A stretch of DNA of 64,000 nucleotides, from positions 1 to 64,000 of the forward strand of contig JAJFKO010000064.1 of assembly GCA_021773175.1 (NCBI GenBank), read 5' to 3'. A program made the translations under genes and the position numbers. The DNA comes from Gammaproteobacteria bacterium. Lineage in GTDB: Bacteria > Pseudomonadota > Gammaproteobacteria > JAJFKO01. Positions 17,750-26,431 of this stretch are shown one piece after another; position 1 is the stretch's first letter, and every line of letters starts with the position of its first letter. The notes below the pieces were generated by a model. The model was not told the origin of the DNA. It searched no databases and was given only the letters and a program-made list of their open reading frames with translations.

Positions 17750-18212
17750 GACTTTTTGTATCATGGGCTAGTGTTGATATTACAAGCATTGAAAGATGAT
17801 GTTTTTCTTGTCTTTACTGGTAAACTTAGATGCTAAATAATATTGTATATTTTAACGAGATATTTTTGATGAGCCCCACCCTAACGTCAAAGGAAGAAAA
17901 GGCGGGGTGCATGTGAATGCTATTTATCTATCTCTTGGCAATGAAACTCGCCCTTCAACACTTTCAAATGTAACCATAGTGATGTACTCCATGTTATTAG
18001 TTAACAGTAGATTAAAGTAACTTTTGAGCCTGCGCTCAAAATGAATCGTATCACTAAGCTAATACGAAAATCAAATTTAGGGGTTACGCTAAAATCCAAT
18101 CCCTTTGTTGATTATAAGGTTTAATTGTTTTGCCATTACTGATTCTGGTATTCTTAACGTCGTAAATTAATCGTAATCTATATTTTTTATGAAATAAAAT
18201 TGGAAAAGTCTA
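17750..18212. other. Long intergenic region with hairpins, a worn MITE end and a doubtful small ORF
   Basis: Contains the pairing CCCCACC / GGCGGGG (about 17874-17906), the hairpin TTTTGAGC-CTGC-GCTCAAAA (18022-18041) and a degenerate MITE left end (18079-18135). A GTG-started frame at 17913-18020 would encode a 35-residue peptide beginning MNAIYLSLGNETRPSTLSNV, with GGCGGGG upstream. It could be a leader or precursor peptide for the ThiF-like gene, but it could also be chance. The ThiF promoter must lie within the last 80 bases. Confidence 0.4.
18079..18135 (+). repeat. Degenerate MITE-family left end
   Basis: AGGGGTTACGCTAAAATCCAATC compares in outline with the left end of the full element at 37573 (AGGACTTACGCTAAACCCCA...). 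The match resumes at GTTTTGCCA after about 10 extra bases. No right terminal repeat is visible. Confidence 0.5.
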
Positions 18213-19373
18213 ATGATGAAAAAACCTCGGATAAAACTTTCGCATCAAATTTTAGTGAATGACAATAATGATTACTGTTTTGGTGAGGCAGGGCCCAATG
18301 TTTATATCATTCGAAATCCACCAGATTATTTTAAACAATTAGTTACGTTGCTTGATGGCGAACATACTCATGCTGAGATAGTAAAACATTTAACGCAACA
18401 GTTCAGTGACCTTGATGCAAGTATATTTACTGGTACCATAGAAAAAATGCAATCTATGCATTTGCTTGAAGATGCTGATGAGTCATCAACGCAACTTACC
18501 AATGAAGAGTCTGAGCTTTATGACAGGCAAATGTTATTTTTTTCGTTAGTAGAATCTAAGAATCAACCAGGCTTTCACTATCAAGAACAACTTAAAAATA
18601 AACATGTTGTTATTTTTGGGCTGGGTAGTTGGGGCACATGGATTGCAATGAACTTATGTCTGTCTGGCATAGGAGAGTTAACGTTAATTGATGGTGATGT
18701 TGTGGAACTTTCCAACTTAAATCGACAAGTACTATATAAATATGATGATGTTGGTAAGCTTAAGGTTGATGCTGGCAAACAAACATTATTGCAAATGCGG
18801 CCAGATATAAAAATTAATACAGTTAATAAGATGATCAATAGAGATAAAAAATTAATAGAGCAATGCATAGCCGGTAGTGATTTTGTCTTTTTAGCTTGGT
18901 CAAACTATGCGATTTTTCGTGATAATACCGTTGAAGAAGTAATACATGCGGTTGCTTTAGAACAGAGTGTTGCTGTAATGGAAGCGGGTGCAGATCCAAT
19001 AAATATTTATGTTGGGCCTATATATCCTAATCAAAAAGATGAGCTTTCATTTTTTGATATAAAAACACAAGTAAAAGAGCATTGGATTCATGACGGTTCA
19101 AAAACTAGTGACTTTAGAAGTGCAAGTATGCAAAATAAACTTGCTGTGCCGTCAAGGGAGTTGAATTCATGGCATATTACTCCAACCCTTAGTACGATGT
19201 CTGGTATTGCAACTTCAGAGGCATTGAAATTTTTAGGCGGGTATGATGTAACGGAATTAGTTGGTAAGCGCTTTGAATTAGATTTTAGAAGTTTTAAATC
19301 ATCTATTTGTGACTTTTTTAAGTTAAGTGTCTCCACTTTAGCTTCAAGTAAAGAAGCAGCGAAGACACCGTAA
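18213..19373 (+). CDS. ThiF/E1-like adenylyltransferase with an N-terminal PqqD/RRE-like domain
   Basis: A 386-residue protein. Residues about 10-90 look like a PqqD/RRE-type peptide-binding domain (hydrophobic strands, then LLDGEHTHAEIVKHL). Residues 125-345 are an E1/ThiF Rossmann domain: GLGSWG (136-141), LTLIDGD (156-162), NLNRQ (168-172) and Lys182. The paired CxxC zinc motifs of ThiF and MoeB are not seen, and there is no obvious catalytic cysteine. This architecture is typical of enzymes that adenylate the C terminus of a peptide or ubiquitin-like protein, as in MccB-type RiPP pathways. It is followed by a conserved protein of unknown function 47 bases later, perhaps its partner. The substrate is not identified. 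Start could be either of two adjacent ATGs. Confidence 0.75.
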   Translation: MMKKPRIKLSHQILVNDNNDYCFGEAGPNVYIIRNPPDYFKQLVTLLDGEHTHAEIVKHLTQQFSDLDASIFTGTIEKMQSMHLLEDADESSTQLTNEESELYDRQMLFFSLVESKNQPGFHYQEQLKNKHVVIFGLGSWGTWIAMNLCLSGIGELTLIDGDVVELSNLNRQVLYKYDDVGKLKVDAGKQTLLQMRPDIKINTVNKMINRDKKLIEQCIAGSDFVFLAWSNYAIFRDNTVEEVIHAVALEQSVAVMEAGADPINIYVGPIYPNQKDELSFFDIKTQVKEHWIHDGSKTSDFRSASMQNKLAVPSRELNSWHITPTLSTMSGIATSEALKFLGGYDVTELVGKRFELDFRSFKSSICDFFKLSVSTLASSKEAAKTP

Positions 19374-19420
19374 CCTTTTTGTTAAACAATAACTTTTTCT
19401 AATATTAGGACTTTTTAAGC

Positions 19421-20053
19421 ATGAATATTAAAAAACTCAAACAAGCAGAATCCATATTTCTAGAAAAATATCCTGGTGGTTTCGAGCATCCCTATATTGT
19501 TGCTATGGGGAAGAAACATAAAATGGATACGATGGTTGCTTTAGCACAAGAAAGCTTAGATAAAGCTTGTTTCACTAATATTCATGTCCTTGCTGCTAAT
19601 ATGGTGAAAGTTGTTAGTCGTGCCTCTATGGTGTCGATGTTTGAAAAGCCTAAATTTCGTGACTATATTACGGCACTTCCTACTCCTGAATTAGGAAAAT
19701 TGGTAAATGGTTTACAGAACTTATTGTATGGAGATAAAGAACAAGGCTTTAATGCCATGTTAGAGGTGTTGAAGAATGGTAAATTGGCTAAGTGGTCGTT
19801 AATGACGATTATTCCAAACTATGTATATCCAGATGCCGAGGTTTTTATAAAACCAACTACTGCGAAAGGTGTTATTCAGTATTTTGAACTACAAGATCTA
19901 GAATATAAGCCAACACCCACATGGGAATTTTATCAAAATTATAAAAAAGCGATTTTAGCAATGAAAGCAAAAGTGTCGCCTTCTCTACGCTTAAGTAATG
20001 CGGCTTTTTGTGGGTTTTTAATGAAGAGTTTAGATATTAATCCTAATTATTAA
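19421..20053 (+). CDS. Conserved hypothetical protein paired with the ThiF-like gene
   Basis: A 210-residue, mainly helical cytoplasmic protein beginning MNIKKLKQAESIFLEKYPGG, with strongly conserved-looking blocks: GKKHKMDTMV, MVKVVSRASMVSMFEKPKFRD, NGKLAKWSLMTIIPNY, FIKPTTAKGVIQYFEL and NAAFCGFLM. The pattern recalls a widespread uncharacterised family, but I cannot name a function. It lies 47 bases after the ThiF-like gene on the same strand, so co-transcription is likely. A relic of a second copy of its 3' end lies at 20796-20882, showing a past duplication. Confidence 0.65.
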   Translation: MNIKKLKQAESIFLEKYPGGFEHPYIVAMGKKHKMDTMVALAQESLDKACFTNIHVLAANMVKVVSRASMVSMFEKPKFRDYITALPTPELGKLVNGLQNLLYGDKEQGFNAMLEVLKNGKLAKWSLMTIIPNYVYPDAEVFIKPTTAKGVIQYFELQDLEYKPTPTWEFYQNYKKAILAMKAKVSPSLRLSNAAFCGFLMKSLDINPNY

Positions 20054-20104
20054 GGTGAGCATAGGAGCTCACCTCAAATAAAAGTTGGGTTTGTAAGTTG
20101 AGAG

Positions 20105-20593
20105 TTATGATGGCTTCTTAACATGTGCATACGGACAGTTCTGTGCGTTTGCTGGACGAAGGTAATCCGCTTGTTCTGGGCAAACAGGGAAACCCATATG
20201 TGTTGTCCAGCTTCCTTTCTTCATCTCTGGAGGAGCTGTACGGTTTAATACATCCAATGTTACATTTAAGTGGTCAAAAGAATTATTTGGTTGCATGTAA
20301 GTACATTGTATGAAATCGGGACCTATCCAACCTGTTACTGTAAAAGTGAGTTTATACGTTTTGTATTCTTTGGTTTGTGGAACAGTTCGATCACTACTCA
20401 TCCAAAATGATCCTAGATTTGAGCCAGAAGTTGAAACCAGTTTGCATGAACCACTACCAGTACCATCACCAGAACCCTTACATGATACGGTTATTTTTTG
20501 GGGGCAAAACATTTCAGCTGTTGCTTGAGCTTGTAAACTTAGAGTTAATAAGAGTAGTGCAGATAAGCTAAGAAGTATGGTTTTTAGTTTCAT
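20105..20593 (-). CDS. Small secreted cysteine-rich protein of unknown function
   Basis: A 162-residue protein with a clear signal peptide (MKLKTILLSLSALLLLTLSL, cleavage likely after QAQA near residue 24). The mature part has six cysteines (30, 38, 50, 97, 138, 153), an even number suited to three disulfides. It has a Gly/Ser-rich segment near 40-50 and beta-rich text including YKLTFTVTGWIGP. The nearby dsbB and DsbA-like genes show disulfide chemistry is available in the cell. Lies between the 210-residue gene and its decayed copy. Function unknown. Confidence 0.65.
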   Translation of the reverse strand: MKLKTILLSLSALLLLTLSLQAQATAEMFCPQKITVSCKGSGDGTGSGSCKLVSTSGSNLGSFWMSSDRTVPQTKEYKTYKLTFTVTGWIGPDFIQCTYMQPNNSFDHLNVTLDVLNRTAPPEMKKGSWTTHMGFPVCPEQADYLRPANAQNCPYAHVKKPS

Positions 20594-20795
20594 AGAACTA
20601 CCTTATGATGGTTAAAAGATTAAATTAGGACAGCTGCTGAAGCAGCTTCAAGTTCGTCATACTATAACGACATGTTTAGTTTTAATCAAATTTTGCTGAA
20701 GGCATCTGAATATATGGTTGTTTTACTCGAGGCTGATCTAACAAGTGGTAGAGATAGTTAATAAAAAACACTTATGATTCAGAGTAAGTTATTCA

Positions 20796-20882
20796 GCAAA
20801 AGTAGATTCTTCTTTAACGGTGAATAACGCGGCTTTTTGTGGGTTTCTAATGATGAGCTCAGCGAATAATACTAATCTATAA
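20796..20882 (+). pseudogene. Relic 3' end of a second copy of the 19421-20053 gene
   Basis: These 87 bases align without gaps to 19967-20053. The frame reads NNAAFCGFLMMSSANNTNL then TAA, against SNAAFCGFLMKSLDINPNY then TAA in the intact gene. Upstream of this the frame contains stops (TAG and TAA in place of sense codons). It is a decayed duplicate, with the secreted-protein gene now in between. Confidence 0.75.
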
Positions 20883-20885
20883 ATT

Positions 20886-22346
20886 TTATTCTGCATTTAT
20901 CGGTACAACACGACGTTGTAACTCTCTGTATTTTCGCGTTGCATAATCAAAGTTTAATAAGCCTGGTGTTTGTACTTGATAAATATTATCACTAATCATT
21001 TTAAATGATGCTCTAAAATGCTCAGATGATTTAACAACTAGAATATAACGGCTTTTAATATCAACGCCCATTTTAGTAAAACATTCTGTGTTATAAGTCT
21101 GAGTGCGTTGACTGCAAACAATAATATCTAAATCTAATGCCTCATGATGAAGGCAAACACTCTTACCATAAGAAAAATCACCATCAGCAAATCTAACAAT
21201 CAAATCATTACAGATGTTTTTCACTTGAACATTTAATAAAATAGGCTTTCCGGAAAAATCACTGCCTTTGCCGCCAATAGCAACAGTAAACGAAGTATTG
21301 ATACCGGCTTTGGTGGCGGCTAGCACGGTTTTTTTATCGTAAAAACAAGCGAAGGCACAATGCTTCATTCTATTTTCTATAATTGCATCTAATATAAATG
21401 TTGCGTCTGCATAAGCGCCTCCGCCAGGATTATCGGAAAAATCCGCAATGACAATAGGCTTTGTAAGTCGTGATTGTTGTTTGATGTTGCTGAGAGTATC
21501 GTCTAGTGATAGAAGTGTAATGAGAGGCTGTCCTAAAGCAATATTTTGTAGTTCTTTGCCAAGCTTTTGTGCTACTGCATCCCCTTTGATTTTTTGATTA
21601 TTGGTGATAACTAAAATCTTTGTACCGAGGTCAGCCGAATCTGCAAAAGGGAAACCATGAATAATTGAAGTTGAGAGTATGGTTGCATCTTCTTTTTCTA
21701 GCGTTTTGACTGCGCTTAAATAAGATAGCATTGGCTCTATGCTTGTTGGATACATATTTATCATGTTGCAATCATAAACGGATATTACTGGTTTAACCTT
21801 GTTAGCAAGACAATTTTTTATTATGTGGAATAACTCGTTGGTTCTGTCTATGGCATCGGTATGCGGATATTCTTTCATCCATATTGGTATGTCACAGTAT
21901 GTAACCATCTGTTCTGTTAAATGCGTATGTGGATCAAATAGCGCGGCTATTAAAGCATCACAACTCAATGCATCTCTTGTTCGCTTTAAAATATCACCTT
22001 CACAATCATCATAAGCTTCGGCCATCATGGCGCCATGCAGGTGGAAAAATACAATATCAGGTTGCTCTTTTTCGATATCATTTAATATGTTGTCTCGAAT
22101 AGTTTCATAATCATGTTGTAAGATTTTGCCTTGTGGATCCGTATATGTGCATAAACTTTCAATAATTTCCCATTGCTCTTGTTGGGCTAATTGATACATT
22201 GCAACTAGCGGCGCTTCATAATAATTAGGCGCTTGTAGATTTAACTTTTTGGAATAATGACTATTCTTAAAGTCTTGTAGACTAGTATTAAAAGCAGAAA
22301 AAGTATTGGTTTCTTGGGCAAAGCCGCATAATAATATTTTCAGCAT
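20886..22346 (-). CDS. M81-family metallopeptidase / MlrC-like protein
   Basis: A 486-residue protein of normal length for the MlrC family (microcystin-degradation MlrC, peptidase M81). Recognisable parts are the start GFAQETNTFSAF, the FFHLHGAMMAEAYDDCEGD segment with its conserved His/Glu/Asp set, FDPHTHLTEQMV, and the C-terminal-domain start IADFSDNPGGGAYADAT. These proteins are putative zinc hydrolases acting on small peptides or unusual amides; the natural substrate is unknown. It is transcribed toward the relic at 20796, alone on its strand apart from the DUF4143 gene upstream. Confidence 0.85.
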   Translation of the reverse strand: MLKILLCGFAQETNTFSAFNTSLQDFKNSHYSKKLNLQAPNYYEAPLVAMYQLAQQEQWEIIESLCTYTDPQGKILQHDYETIRDNILNDIEKEQPDIVFFHLHGAMMAEAYDDCEGDILKRTRDALSCDALIAALFDPHTHLTEQMVTYCDIPIWMKEYPHTDAIDRTNELFHIIKNCLANKVKPVISVYDCNMINMYPTSIEPMLSYLSAVKTLEKEDATILSTSIIHGFPFADSADLGTKILVITNNQKIKGDAVAQKLGKELQNIALGQPLITLLSLDDTLSNIKQQSRLTKPIVIADFSDNPGGGAYADATFILDAIIENRMKHCAFACFYDKKTVLAATKAGINTSFTVAIGGKGSDFSGKPILLNVQVKNICNDLIVRFADGDFSYGKSVCLHHEALDLDIIVCSQRTQTYNTECFTKMGVDIKSRYILVVKSSEHFRASFKMISDNIYQVQTPGLLNFDYATRKYRELQRRVVPINAE

Positions 22347-22398
22347 GATGTTTATCAGCCTGGTAAGTTAGTTACTAAAGCAATGATCATTTATAACG

Positions 22399-23580
22399 TT
22401 AATAGTTAAATTCATTGCGGATTACTTTTGATATCTGGTTATAGTTCATAACTTCAAAATCCCCAACACCTTGTTCGTGTTGACCAGCATAAATAAGAAA
22501 GCCATGAGGGCAACGATCACCAACGAGTGTTTTAAAGTACTTTAAACTTTTTAAAAAAGATAGATGATAAGTTTCTGAAGATTTAATCTCTAGAGGCGTT
22601 AAGTTGTTGGCGTTCTGAAGAATGATGTCAACTTCATTTTGATGACTATCTCGGAAATAATATATACTAGGTTCTATGCCCATATTTAAGTGTGTTTTAA
22701 CTATTTCTAGAATAATAAAATTCTCAAATAAATGTCCGCGGAGTGGATGGTTTGTTAATTGTGAAACGTCTAAGATGCCAAGTAAATAGCAGACTAATCC
22801 AACGTCATTAAAATATAGTTTTGGTGTTTTAATAATTCGTTTACCAAAATTTTCAAAATAGGGTTGTAATCGAAAACTTATAAATGAAGCTTCTAGTATT
22901 GAAAACCATTGTGAGATGGTAGAGTTAGCAATACCTAATTCATTGCTCATATTGTTAATATCAAGTATCTGTCCAACACGTGTTGCTGCAAGTGAAAGGA
23001 AGTGCTGGAATTGCATTAAATCTTTAACGTTAACTATTTTTCTAACATCACGTTCAAGATAAGTTTGTACATAGTCACGATAGTATTTTGCTGGATTTAT
23101 ATGATTTATATACACTCGTGGAAAACAGCCTGTGAGTAATTGCTCATCTAAGCTCATTTTCACCTGTGCTGAACTAAGTTCTGATAGACTCAACGGCAAG
23201 AGTTTCAGTAATGCTGTTCGTCCAGCCAAAGATTGGCTAATCTCTTGATGCAAAGAAATTTGGTGACTACCCGTTAAGATATACATACCATTTTTTTGTT
23301 TTTCATCGATAATTACTTGGATATACGAGAGTAATTCGGGTACACGTTGTATTTCATCTAGTATAGCGCCGTTTTGATATTGCTCTAAGAATCGACGAGG
23401 ATCACTTTGTGCAAATCTTCTAATGTCTGGGTCTTCAAGATTAACATAGGGTTTCAGTGGAAAAATCTGTTTGACTAAGGTTGTTTTTCCAGATTGTCGT
23501 GGGCCAATAATAGTAACAACAGGGTACACTTTAGTACTCTCTATTAATTCTTCTGTGATGGCTCTTGTGAACATTAACAT
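22399..23580 (-). CDS. AAA-family ATPase with DUF4143
   Basis: A 393-residue protein of the AAA_14/DUF4143 type. The N-terminal P-loop is IIGPRQSGKTTLV (about 24-36), followed by NLEDPDIR, the Walker B-like ILDEIQRVPELL and TGSHQISL. The C-terminal DUF4143 part ends with EVDIILQNANNLTPLEIKSS, the nuclease-like E...D...ExK pattern seen in this family. Such genes are mobile-region orphans with no established function. Its upstream region holds two identical 15-base direct repeats (23603 and 23664) that may be an operator. A start at 23574 is also possible. Confidence 0.85.
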   Translation of the reverse strand: MLMFTRAITEELIESTKVYPVVTIIGPRQSGKTTLVKQIFPLKPYVNLEDPDIRRFAQSDPRRFLEQYQNGAILDEIQRVPELLSYIQVIIDEKQKNGMYILTGSHQISLHQEISQSLAGRTALLKLLPLSLSELSSAQVKMSLDEQLLTGCFPRVYINHINPAKYYRDYVQTYLERDVRKIVNVKDLMQFQHFLSLAATRVGQILDINNMSNELGIANSTISQWFSILEASFISFRLQPYFENFGKRIIKTPKLYFNDVGLVCYLLGILDVSQLTNHPLRGHLFENFIILEIVKTHLNMGIEPSIYYFRDSHQNEVDIILQNANNLTPLEIKSSETYHLSFLKSLKYFKTLVGDRCPHGFLIYAGQHEQGVGDFEVMNYNQISKVIRNEFNY

Positions 23581-23602
23581 ATCCGTGCGAAGTTATTATT
23601 CA

Positions 23603-23678
23603 ATCGAAATATTACACTAAAATAGAGTAAAAATCATGTTTTTTTGTGTACAATGATTATTGTATCGAAATATTACAC
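23603..23678 (-). promoter_or_regulatory. Direct repeats upstream of the DUF4143 gene
   Basis: ATCGAAATATTACAC occurs at 23603-23617 and again at 23664-23678. The second copy is continued as ATTACAC-ATTTTTGG-GTGTAAT, a short inverted repeat. The region holds the DUF4143 promoter, so the repeats may bind a regulator. Confidence 0.4.
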
Positions 23679-23745
23679 ATTTTTGGGTGTAATAAGGATG
23701 TCGCTCACCTATCCACGTTGATTTCTTTCAGAAAATTAGCATTTT

Positions 23746-23794
23746 TGATTATTATAATAGTCATTACATAGTTTAATGACGATAATTATAATCA
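23746..23794. promoter_or_regulatory. Imperfect palindrome upstream of the CpdA-like gene
   Basis: Arms 23746-23766 and 23774-23794 pair at 18 of 21 positions around a 7-base centre, ending 20 bases before the gene at 23815. The sequence is very AT-rich, so it may be either an operator or chance. Confidence 0.35.
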
Positions 23795-23814
23795 TTTTAA
23801 ATTGAGTTATAAGT

Positions 23815-24561
23815 ATGTCAAAAATTTATAAAGTAATTCAAATTAGCGATAGTCATTTATTAAAAGATAAAAATGATTTATTACTTGGTTACAATCCATA
23901 TGAAAACTTGAAAAAAGTTATAAGTCATGTTCAAGAACACAATAATAATATGGACTCTATTATTATGACCGGCGATATTTCTGGTGATGGTTCAATTGAA
24001 AGCTATCACCACTTTTTAGCGCTTATCAAACCATTGCAGTCTAAAGTTTGCTGGATCCCAGGAAATCATGATTCTTCTCATATTTATAAAATATTGACGG
24101 AATCTTTTTTTATAAGTAGTCATAAAAATATAATATTGGGTTCCTGGAATTTATTATTGTTAGATACGCGAGTAGCAAAAGAGAAGTATGGAATAATCAG
24201 CAAAGAACAATTCGATTTTGTAACAGAAGCGCTTAACTTAAATCACGATCGCAATATTGCCATTGCTCTTCATCATCATCCAATAAAAATTGATTCACCG
24301 CTAATTGATCATTGTATGTTACAAAACAGCGATGCTTTGTTGGCTTTCATTAAAAAACATAAAAACGTCAAATTGATGATTTGTGGTCATGTTCATAATT
24401 TTTATAGTCTTCAGCAGGAGTGCTTTGTTCTACAATCTGGTGTTGCTTCATGTTTTCAATTTAAACCACACATGACTGAGATAGAAACAGAAGATAAGCA
24501 AGGTTATACGGAGTACCTTTTTCATGATAACCAATTCTTTTCTAAAGAGATTTATATTTAA
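23815..24561 (+). CDS. cpdA: Calcineurin-like metallophosphoesterase, CpdA-like
   Basis: A 248-residue protein with the full class III phosphodiesterase metal set: ISDSH (D-x-H), TGDISGDG (GD), GNHDS (GNHD), ALHHHP and CGHVHNFYS (GHVH). This matches CpdA/Icc, which hydrolyses 3',5'-cyclic AMP. The order and spacing of motifs and the length (slightly below the approximately 275 residues of the E. coli enzyme) fit. The protein is cytoplasmic with no signal peptide. It stands alone behind an AT-rich palindrome. Other phosphodiester substrates are possible because the family is broad. Confidence 0.8.
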   Translation: MSKIYKVIQISDSHLLKDKNDLLLGYNPYENLKKVISHVQEHNNNMDSIIMTGDISGDGSIESYHHFLALIKPLQSKVCWIPGNHDSSHIYKILTESFFISSHKNIILGSWNLLLLDTRVAKEKYGIISKEQFDFVTEALNLNHDRNIAIALHHHPIKIDSPLIDHCMLQNSDALLAFIKKHKNVKLMICGHVHNFYSLQQECFVLQSGVASCFQFKPHMTEIETEDKQGYTEYLFHDNQFFSKEIYI

Positions 24562-24667
24562 CCATAATAAAAATTGAGCAAATCCTTAACATTTGTTATA
24601 AAGACCAGGCAAATTTAATGAAAAAATCTGTTTTTTTAATTTATAAACAAAGATAGTGAGAAGATAA

Positions 24668-25096
24668 ATGAAACAAGTAGCGTTAATTTTTATGGCTTTA
24701 GCCTGTGTTCTTCTAACAGGGTGTGCCTCGATTGTTGAAGGTAACCACCAAACTGTTTCCGTGAAAACACCACCTGTTCATGGTGCTAATTGTGTATTAT
24801 GGAATAGCAAAGGCAAGTGGTATGTTTCTAATACTCCTGGTTCTGTTGTTGTGCATCAAGATTATGGTTCTTTACATGTTAAGTGTAGAAAACCCCATTA
24901 TGCAACAGCTAGAAGAACGGTCCGGTCTCATATGCGCGGCATGATGCTAGGTAATGCGGTGTTTGGTGGAGTGATTGGTGCGGGTGTTGATGCTGCCGAT
25001 GGTGCTGCATATTTATACCCACAAAATATTATTGTACCAATGCGTAAAGGTCATGATGTTGTTAAGAAAACACATCAGAAGAAAAAGCATTCGTAA
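24668..25096 (+). CDS. Small lipoprotein
   Basis: A 142-residue lipoprotein: signal MKQVALIFMALACVLLTGC with lipidated cysteine at residue 19, followed by ASIVEGNHQTVSVKTPP. This 'CASIV.G..Q.VSV.T.P' beginning is common in proteobacterial outer-membrane lipoproteins of the YceK/PEGA-like kind. Residues 92-115 are Gly/Ala-rich (GMMLGNAVFGGVIGAGVDAA), a possible glycine-zipper insertion. The tail is basic (Lys/His). A hairpin at 25113-25145 follows. Exact function unknown. Confidence 0.75.
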   Translation: MKQVALIFMALACVLLTGCASIVEGNHQTVSVKTPPVHGANCVLWNSKGKWYVSNTPGSVVVHQDYGSLHVKCRKPHYATARRTVRSHMRGMMLGNAVFGGVIGAGVDAADGAAYLYPQNIIVPMRKGHDVVKKTHQKKKHS

Positions 25097-25112
25097 TAAG
25101 TTTTTCATCGAT

Positions 25113-25145
25113 ACTCTCCTCTTCTATATTAAGGATGAGGAGAGT
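25113..25145 (+). terminator. Hairpin between convergent lipoprotein and dsbB genes
   Basis: ACTCTCCTC (25113-25121) and GAGGAGAGT (25137-25145), perfect 9-bp arms with a 15-base loop, located 16 bases past the lipoprotein stop codon. No strong T tract follows, so termination is only likely. Confidence 0.55.
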
Positions 25146-25190
25146 GTTCTAAGCAGGTCTGAATATTTCTATTACTTTCCTGATTAAGCC

Positions 25191-25703
25191 TTACTGCCAC
25201 TTAGGCTTTCTTGCTCTTTTTATCTGTAAAACCGCAACTATTGCATAAAACAAGAATAAGATAAAAGACCATTCTGTAATTGTTAAGAACGCAAAACGCG
25301 GACCTGTGGTTTGGCATTCCCCAGTACCCTGGAAAATTATTTTCAAGGCTTCGCCTGTCGATAAGTTTTGAAATAAATAACCTATACCCGCGCCACAGCT
25401 AACAGCTGCTTCATGAGGCATATATTGAATCCATAGCTGTCGTCCAGCGACTAGTAAACCTATTATGGCAACAACAAGCAGAATATAAGCATAAGCTTTT
25501 TGCCCTGTTTGATGGGGGTTTTGCGTGGCGGCACATAAACAAACAAGACCCGCAATTAAAAAGACAACGCGTTGAATAACGCATAATGGGCATGGGTCAA
25601 GTCCATAAGTTTCTTGCAAATAGATAGCAACAGCAACAATGAAAATGCTTAATGCTAACAGGATAAAATAAGTTGTGCGGCTAGGAGGCAATGTTAGTTT
25701 CAT
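25191..25703 (-). CDS. dsbB: Disulfide bond formation protein B
   Basis: A 170-residue inner-membrane protein with four hydrophobic segments (about 10-28, 43-60, 70-88, 140-160). It carries the two periplasmic cysteine pairs of DsbB: CPLC at 38-41 and Cys103/Cys130. It reoxidises DsbA and passes electrons to quinone. The gene starts right at the stop of the upstream outer-membrane protein gene, so the two are probably translated from one message. A DsbA/Com1-like gene occurs at the right edge of the window. Confidence 0.93.
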   Translation of the reverse strand: MKLTLPPSRTTYFILLALSIFIVAVAIYLQETYGLDPCPLCVIQRVVFLIAGLVCLCAATQNPHQTGQKAYAYILLVVAIIGLLVAGRQLWIQYMPHEAAVSCGAGIGYLFQNLSTGEALKIIFQGTGECQTTGPRFAFLTITEWSFILFLFYAIVAVLQIKRARKPKWQ

Positions 25704-26345
25704 TTATGGCATTTTCCCATAGTTAAAATCACTTTTAGCATTACTTTGATTACATTGAATCAGGTTAGGGCAAAAAGCATTAAAGTAATAAGTTAAGTTT
25801 AAGCTTATTAAGCTGTCGTCTGGTGAGCGAATCAATTGATCATAATTCACGCTCAAGGCTAGTTCCGGAATGAAGTTATATTGAAAACCAAGACCAAAAT
25901 CAAGTCCACCTTCACTGCCATGGTTGTGATTAGGGTTAAATACCAGAGATTTTGAGCGATTGCGTGAAGCATAAAAGGCACCGAGTTTTGCTTGAAAACT
26001 GAAATCTTCATCAAAAGGAATGATTCCAACAATATCGGCTAATACGGCTTGAGTATTAACAGAACCATTTGCGGCAGGATTTAGTGATGTATAGTGCACA
26101 CGACCGAAATAAATATAGTTAATTTCTGTCGCAAAATAATGATTCCACTGATAACCGGCATCGGCTTTATAACCTGCAGCACTATTATCAACGCTGGTCG
26201 CTTTTGGAATGGTATCGTTGGCGCCTATATTAGAACGAGCAAAGCCACCACCGGCACCTAGATAAAAGCCATTTGGTGTAGCAAAACAATTTTGTAAACA
26301 GACTATAGAAAATAGCACACAACATGTTAAAAGAATGTTTCTCAT
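25704..26345 (-). CDS. Outer-membrane beta-barrel protein (OmpW/opacity type)
   Basis: A 213-residue protein with a signal peptide (MRNILLTCCVLFSIVCLQNC, then FATPNG). The body is alternating beta strands typical of an 8-stranded barrel: FYLGAGGGFARSNIG at the start, YQWNHYFATEINYIYFG, FSFQAKLGAFYA, DFGLGFQYNFIPELALSVNYDQL, and ending SLISLNLTYYF. A tail of about 20 residues follows the last strand. The open frame extends 21 codons upstream, but the ATG at 26345 has GAGAGGGA before it. Directly joined to dsbB. Precise porin or adhesin role unknown. Confidence 0.75.
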   Translation of the reverse strand: MRNILLTCCVLFSIVCLQNCFATPNGFYLGAGGGFARSNIGANDTIPKATSVDNSAAGYKADAGYQWNHYFATEINYIYFGRVHYTSLNPAANGSVNTQAVLADIVGIIPFDEDFSFQAKLGAFYASRNRSKSLVFNPNHNHGSEGGLDFGLGFQYNFIPELALSVNYDQLIRSPDDSLISLNLTYYFNAFCPNLIQCNQSNAKSDFNYGKMP

Positions 26346-26431
26346 GATAAAAATCCCTCTCCCAAAAGCATTTCGGGAGAGCATCGCATCTTTTACGTGC
26401 TTATGCAAGTTGCTAAAGGAAGGCTTTAATC

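Noticed and set aside
17861-17916. 15-codon ATG frame ending GCM as a microcin-like precursor
   Set aside because: No Asn or other MccB-type C terminus, no good ribosome site; the following GTG frame is a little better but also weak.
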